Source: Nautilus pompilius (taxonomy: Eukaryota; Mollusca; Cephalopoda; Nautilida; Nautilidae). Taken from it: a DNA stretch of 64,000 bases. The stretch covers positions 1,302,001 to 1,366,000 of the forward strand of contig JACATO010002127.1 in NCBI GenBank assembly GCA_018389105.1, read 5' to 3'. A model generated the notes under the pieces. The model had not been told where the DNA came from. It ran no database searches and saw only the letters and a list, made by a program, of their open reading frames with translations. Positions 57,850 to 64,000 of the stretch are shown one piece after another. Made by a program: the position numbers and the translations under genes. How positions within the stretch are numbered: the stretch's first letter is position 1; every line of letters starts with the position of its first letter.

Positions 57850-60800
57850 AACGTGCTGGACTGATGGAGTAAAAAAAAACAATAAATAGATACATTTTAA
57901 AATAATAATAACAATTCATTGAAAAATCACACCCTTCATCCGTAACTTCCGTATTATTTGCGTCTATATTTTTCGTTTTGATGGTAATTCAAAAAAGGTA
58001 TAATTCCAAAGGGAAATTTTCTTTCCTTTTAAGAGTAACTCGGCCGGTAAAATCTTAATCGTTTGTTTATTTTTTTAAAAAATTATTCAGCTTGTAAAAA
58101 TCTACTGGACATACATCTTCAGGTTTATATCACCATCTGAACATATCCCATACCAACTTTCTTATGCCGTTTTCAGAGTAGCATTATAATCATTTTGACT
58201 ATTTGTACTTTAAATTTTTATCTTTTGGCGGGGAATGGGTTGCAGCTTTTCTTTATAAAATTGTTTGATCTATTTCGTGCGCCACAATTTTAAAACTAAA
58301 TAAATGTATTTCTTGAGAGGTTTATTCTAGTAGTATGAGACCTTAAAAGACGTTTTACTCATAAGCTCTTGCTGCAAGATCGTGTATTCTTAATAAAAGC
58401 TTCATGCATACGTTTATCTCCCCCCTTTAGTATTAACGGCTTCGGTTCAAGAGGATCCAACAAAAGTTGTGCGCGACAGAAATAATGATTGGTGATTCAT
58501 CTGCAGTTTCAGCGGCTTTCGTACCCCTCCGGAGGTTCCCGGTACTGTCGGAAGGTTTCGAGCGATCACCCGACCCGGTCTTAGCCGACTTCGCTTCGCG
58601 TCGTCTGCACGAAACAATGGCTGGAAAGTTGAGGAACTTAATCTACTTAACTAAAAAGAGACTACAGCCATAAATTCAATGACTTGACCTGTTTATTGGC
58701 GTCTGGATCTTCGCTCTACGACTTTATCACTCTCGCTTTACGTATAATACTATTTCACCGAGATCAATAGAGTTTTCGCCAGCTCCGGCTCTATAGAATT
58801 CCAACTAGCCGCTGCGCTATGAACAGCAAGAAGCTTCTTCCACCCATACATTTCTTTTCCATTAACTTAAGAGTAAAATGAACAACAACAGAAGTGAAGC
58901 TCGTGGTCTTTATAGTTTCTTTAGATGTTTCTTTTTTGAAATAAATTCTTGATTTGAAAAACTAACGAAAGAAATTCCTCTAATAAATCCAACCTTTACA
59001 TTTGCACCCGATAATGTAATTTCAATTTTCTTAACTCGGTGTAGAAAGGCTAATTTGGAAAAATCCCTTTATTGGGAAAAGTTTTTCAAAGAGAAGCCGA
59101 GTCAAAAGTACCTCACAGACTCATTCGTTTATTTATCCTGACTTATTTTCGCCAAGTTTGGAGTTTCTTCCTCCACGATGCGACATTGAAAAATTAGGGT
59201 TACCACAAGCGGCCGTCAAGGAAAGTCTACGGATCGAGCGCCAAGTCGGCGCAAATAGTCCAAATACATCAGACAAGAAAAGGGGTTAATCTTCCGTCAG
59301 TAGATGAACAAAGCTTTTTATTTTGGAAACTTTTGGAAATTTTAAGATTTTTGTTTGTTGTTGTTGTCGTCGTTATTTAATTATTAACTTCCACGTCTTC
59401 TTTTATTCAACAAACTGACTACAGTCAGGGTATTGACGAGTTAATCAGGTCCGACGAAGCAGCTCAGAGATTAATATTCCTCTCGGGCCGATTTATGACA
59501 TCTTTTCTACGTTTTATTTATTTTTTTTTTTGCTTTCAAATTTATTTAAGAAGTTTACAATTTTAAAATGTAGTTGCTTATTTATGTTTTCGGGCAACAA
59601 TATATCTGCCGACTGTTGTCAGTCATTTGACGACTGTAGTGAACCGTTCACAGCATTTTCCCTTCTGGTTCATCCGTTAGTTTCTGGACCATGGATGCCC
59701 TTAATCGTTAGTAGTAGTAGATGCACCTTGAAGGCAAGTTTTTTTGTAGAGGTGGTGGAATTAGTACATGCGACGTTAACAAGGATTCCGCCTGATACAG
59801 ACTATCCCTACCCATGACTGTCGGCCTTCAGTTGAAAATCCCTCATACTTCCGTTTCCGTTACGGCTCTAAAATAGTTGCTTGTGTCGCCTTAGATTCTG
59901 CGGCGACACACGGGACAACAGAATGAATGGACAGTTTCATCCTAGCTGCGTAACCACTGAATTTTAGCGATAAAATAATCGCAAACGGTCCGACAAACTT
60001 GTGGTTCAGCATTATTTGCTTATTGCATTTCAATCATTCTGATCATTCTGTATGACGAGGTTTTTACACGTAATTTATTTGATAATCATCCCAGGTGCAA
60101 AGCAATGCACTGCTGCATATCAACGAACTCTTGGATAATGCGTTGGATAGCTACGGCAAACTTCTTTAGTTTAGGTACTTCTGGAAAGTAGCAAGTAACT
60201 TTTTTTCTTTTTAAAACTTCTGTACTAACGGCGAAGTTCCAAGTCGTAGTGAAGGAGAATTAACGTGCATTTGATGTCAAATGATTTTCAACAATGCAAT
60301 CTTCACAGCGGTGCTAGCGCACGGTATAAAATTTGAACTAAATAGGAAATAATGTCAAGAGAAGGAAACAATTGAGACTTTTTTCTGTTTATTTCGTCAT
60401 GCGGAAAAATAATTACTGAAACTGGACAGAGCCATTCTGGAGGAAAACTAGATTAGGAAACCGTAGGTTTGGAAAAAAAATTAATCTAAATTATTATATT
60501 TTAAATCCGACACAATATATTTTTTATGGAGTAATGTTGATGTATAATAACATACAAAGCTGAGCAACTAAGTCATAGTACAACAGAAAGAAAAATAAAC
60601 TATAAACTTATTTTCTTGTTGTTTTTTTAATTTATAAAATCACAAACATTTTAAATATTCATAATTCTCTGAAATCTAAATATTCAGATTTTTAAAAGCA
60701 TTATTTTATTCATAAATAATAGCATTTTTTAAAAATAAATAATAATTCTCTCATATATTTAAATAAAACTTAATTAATTTTTTTTAATTTTAAAATTAAT

Positions 60801-63800
60801 TAATTGTTTCTGTTTTAAATGCGATAAGAGAAATATCATTAGAAGATACCATGAGTTTGACAGGCAGCTTAGTCCACTATTTTGTTTTTTCAAAGATTGT
60901 TAATCAGAATGAAATTAATTATGTATTTTACAAATAGCTTACAAAAAACCAAACTACCCCCGATATTGGAGCTTTGATAAACGTTGTCAGTTCGATATTT
61001 GGAGTGACTGAATACGTTGCATAATGCAGTTTTAAATTAGTTCTCAGCGTTCACCGCTTGGCGGCAGGTAATTGATTGATTCTGTCACTGTCATTTTCAC
61101 GCTCTGTTGGCTCGGCCCTAGTCGACATCTGCTAGCACAAAAAGGTCATCGTGTTTTTGGAGATTGTAGATAGAAGCCTGTCTTATTACTTTCTAGATTT
61201 GCTCTGGTACGAGGAATCGCTCTGGGTGCCCGAGTCTAGATTGGCCTGTTTGTTACGGTCTGTAGGATTATGTTCTTTTAGAAAAACCCAGCCAAGTGTG
61301 AATGAAAGCGTTCTATATAGAACAGCATGGTGGATTTTCTTTAAACGTTGCGACAAGTTTGATTTATGAATCTCATTTGGTCGCATGAGAAAAGTTGCTT
61401 TTTTTTTTTTTTAACCTCTTTACCGATGATCTTTCTAGGATATTATTTATTCGTGTTTTCTAATCTAACCTGTGTAGACTAAATTCATCGCGATTACTTG
61501 ACGTTATGTGTTCATTTTAATGCCAGATCTTTTGTTGAGCGCTGTCAGTTAGCAAACAACCATCGGCCGTTCTTCGGCACTTCTCGGAAACTCTTTGTAA
61601 GTGGCAACTGGCGTTTAAGCCAAGAGATCTTCGCCGCCGAAAAGCCGACAGAAACCAAGATAACTTAGTAAATTTAAATACCATTTTTATCGGTTGCTTC
61701 AGCGAACAGCATACAACTAAAATTGAATCGCATTAAGAAAAGAAAACTGAAATTAGAAAATCTCCTCACTAACTTAAAAAAAAAACATTAAAGAAATTTG
61801 TTATAAAAAGATAAAAATTGTTAGTAATGCATCACCCCTTTAAAACAAGGATAAACACATAAAAATAACTTAGTATCCAAAACATAATTAGTTTTGTTTT
61901 TCAACTTTATTTTCTGTATAAAAATTACACTACTTAAAACTTTTTTTTCGCCCATCTTTAATTAAAGCGCGACTTATGTTATCAGTATTAAGTTTAATCT
62001 GTGATATATGTAGGTGATTTAATGCATGATATCTGTTTACCATAGTTTAGTAAGTCAGTATTATCGCTGGAAAGAAAAAAGCAGATCGTCTTCGATGAAT
62101 AAAAATAAAATTACGTGGTATTTACATAACTTTAACTATGGAAATAAGTAAATTCGAGCAAATACCACGTGCAAATGTTTTTTTTTTTCTTTATGGCAGT
62201 CATTAAAAATGGCATAAAGATGAATTTTTGTTCAGGATGTTTCATTACGAGAAAGGTTGGATTTTAGACCCCAAAACTAAATAACTCATTTATAGAAACA
62301 CACGGTGAGTGCAGCTCGACTCTTTCTCGAATACCACTAGACGTTTAAATCGAGACATATATCTAGACTGAGAAACTCCTTGAGAAAACCTCTGCGACTA
62401 AGATAATAGTTGTTGGTACATCTCGTTGGATTACTGTACCTTTTCCTGAAGACAGTGCTCAGTATAAGTTGGCGTGGTTGCTGATGGCTAATTGTTAAGA
62501 CGTATGTTTCTGTGGATTTCATGAGTAATTCGCGTATGAAGTATACATGTCTTCCATCAGCGAAAGTAGAAAAGACATAATTTCATTGACATCACACGCG
62601 CAACCTTTCCACTTACATGGAACTCCGCATTTTTAATCTTTCATCTTTTGCATCTTCACTAACTGTAATTTTGGATTAGCTGTTTTGATGAATACTAGAT
62701 ACTCGGAGAGATTGCATGAAGCAAAATATTTTTATTAGTATACATATTAATAGCAAAATCAAAAAGTAAAGGTCATCGGACTGTAAAACAAAAAAAGCAT
62801 AAATTAAAGACCAGAAACACCTCAAAAACGTCAAAAAACAACTTTTGGTGGAGCATTTACCGTAAAAGTCTTTTAGACTATATGTGAGAGCGATGATGGA
62901 ATACAAACGACGATAAAATGGTTTTCAACGATCGAGTGCCTATTGCGGACCACAAAAGCGTAACTAGGGCTGCAAAACACCGAGAATTTGATTGCTAATT
63001 TAATATATATTTTTCCCAATCTGCGAAATCCACTTGGCTTCATAGCTTTTCAACCTCCAAGTGGCTATTAATTGAATACGAAGTTTTATTACAAATTAGT
63101 GTATCTCCGACGTAAAAAGTCGAGTTTCAACACAGTCTCATTTAAATGTCACTTTTAAATAATATTAATACGATTATACATTTAAAATGTAAATTTCATT
63201 ATTTCGATAAATAATGTATTAGGAAAGAAAATAAAGTTTGGTTATTCAGAGCTAATGACAAATAATACTGCGCGTTATCTTAGAGTGGAAGAAAGAGGAT
63301 AGATGATAAGAAACGGAAACAGTACACGAGAAGAAGAAAAGATAATAATGTTAATATTAAATTTAAGTGATTAGGGAAACGGTTAACGTGCAGAAATATC
63401 TGCAATTTTGAAAATTTTAGTACCCCTTTGTCATTAGAAAAGAGATGAAGCAGGATGTATTTAAGTCTTTGAAGTTTGTAAAGATGAAACATCCGAATAT
63501 AATTTTTTAATTACTTTAAAATTTTAAATATTTATACATGATGATTAGTTAACGTAATTATATTATAATTATTAATGATTGTTTGAACACAATTTTATCG
63601 CTAGGAAAGTAATATATAGCTGGCATATGAAAGATGTGATATTCATAATAATTCTTTTTCTATTGCATTTGTTGTGCATAAAAACGTAAGGTGGCATACA
63701 TTTTGCGAGCTTGGAAACATTCGATCAACCAGCTCCGTCAGAGGACTAATTTCTTCCAGGCGACTAGCTATTTTTGATTTACTGTAGACAACGAGCGAGG

Positions 63801-64000
63801 TATGATGCGAGGGCTCGTCCATAAAGCAAAAAGTATGGATGGAAGTAGTCAAAAGCAATTCGTATGAGTGATACTGTTTAAGATAACTATTTATTTTTTA
63901 AAATTACAACCAAGGATGAGTGCCAATAGCAAGTTACTCAGACAACTCTCTTCGGCATTTTCACATGCACTAACCGCACATGTGCAATACGAGAAGGACA
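57850..64000. other. Right end of the window, no recognised gene
   Basis: AT-rich. ORFs at 58467-58673 (GC-richer, starts MCATEIMIGDSSAVSAAF), 59530-59817 and 63643-63858 (minus, contains SKSKIASRLEEISPLTELVD) are open but unrecognised. No microsatellite arrays or transposon ends were seen. Confidence 0.4.

Overview
This window is animal nuclear DNA: AT-rich, low gene density, spliced exons with GT-AG junctions, many (TAA)n microsatellites and decayed transposons of several classes. The mixture (Tc1-like, hAT-like and CACTA-like elements, non-LTR tails, tRNA-derived SINE heads) fits a mollusc, most likely a cephalopod such as an octopus. That placement is inference; no marker here settles it.

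The one convincing host gene lies on the minus strand at 3401-12417. Six exons with exactly compatible splice phases encode a signal peptide and then a CAP-superfamily domain (antigen 5 / CRISP / PR-1 type), so a secreted protein. A TATA-like box sits just upstream (12463-12469). The last coding exon is not securely located; one candidate follows a (TAG)n microsatellite, otherwise it lies beyond the left edge. The gene's introns hold a decayed Tc1-like element (8236-10376), a SINE head (about 4390-4655) and microsatellites. Another Tc1-like element (996-2601) and a non-LTR tail (about 2700-3200) lie downstream of it.

From 12.5 to 19.9 kb there is another non-LTR tail, a 0.6-kb CT-rich satellite carrying TGACGTCA palindromes, and two direct copies of an undescribed dispersed repeat.

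From about 19.95 to 30.9 kb there is a nested pile of DNA transposons. The host is a CACTA/EnSpm-like element on the minus strand, with a broken transposase (26.9-30.3 kb) and a spliced accessory gene ending in a DUF4806-like domain (23.9-26.6 kb). Into it went a Tc1-like element (27156-28487, clean TA duplication), a GC-rich segment of about 0.47 kb, and probably an hAT-like element (20.3-23.1 kb) that itself carries a 218-bp hAT MITE with a perfect 8-bp duplication. Another hAT-type remnant (DUF4371 type) follows at 31.7-33.4 kb.

The right half (33.4-64 kb) is mostly non-coding to the eye: microsatellites, two SINE heads, a third Tc1-like copy (46659-48304), a second TGACGTCA satellite (57.35-57.8 kb), dispersed repeats and a few short unrecognised ORFs. 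I saw no rRNA, true tRNA gene, CRISPR array or bacterial-type operon.
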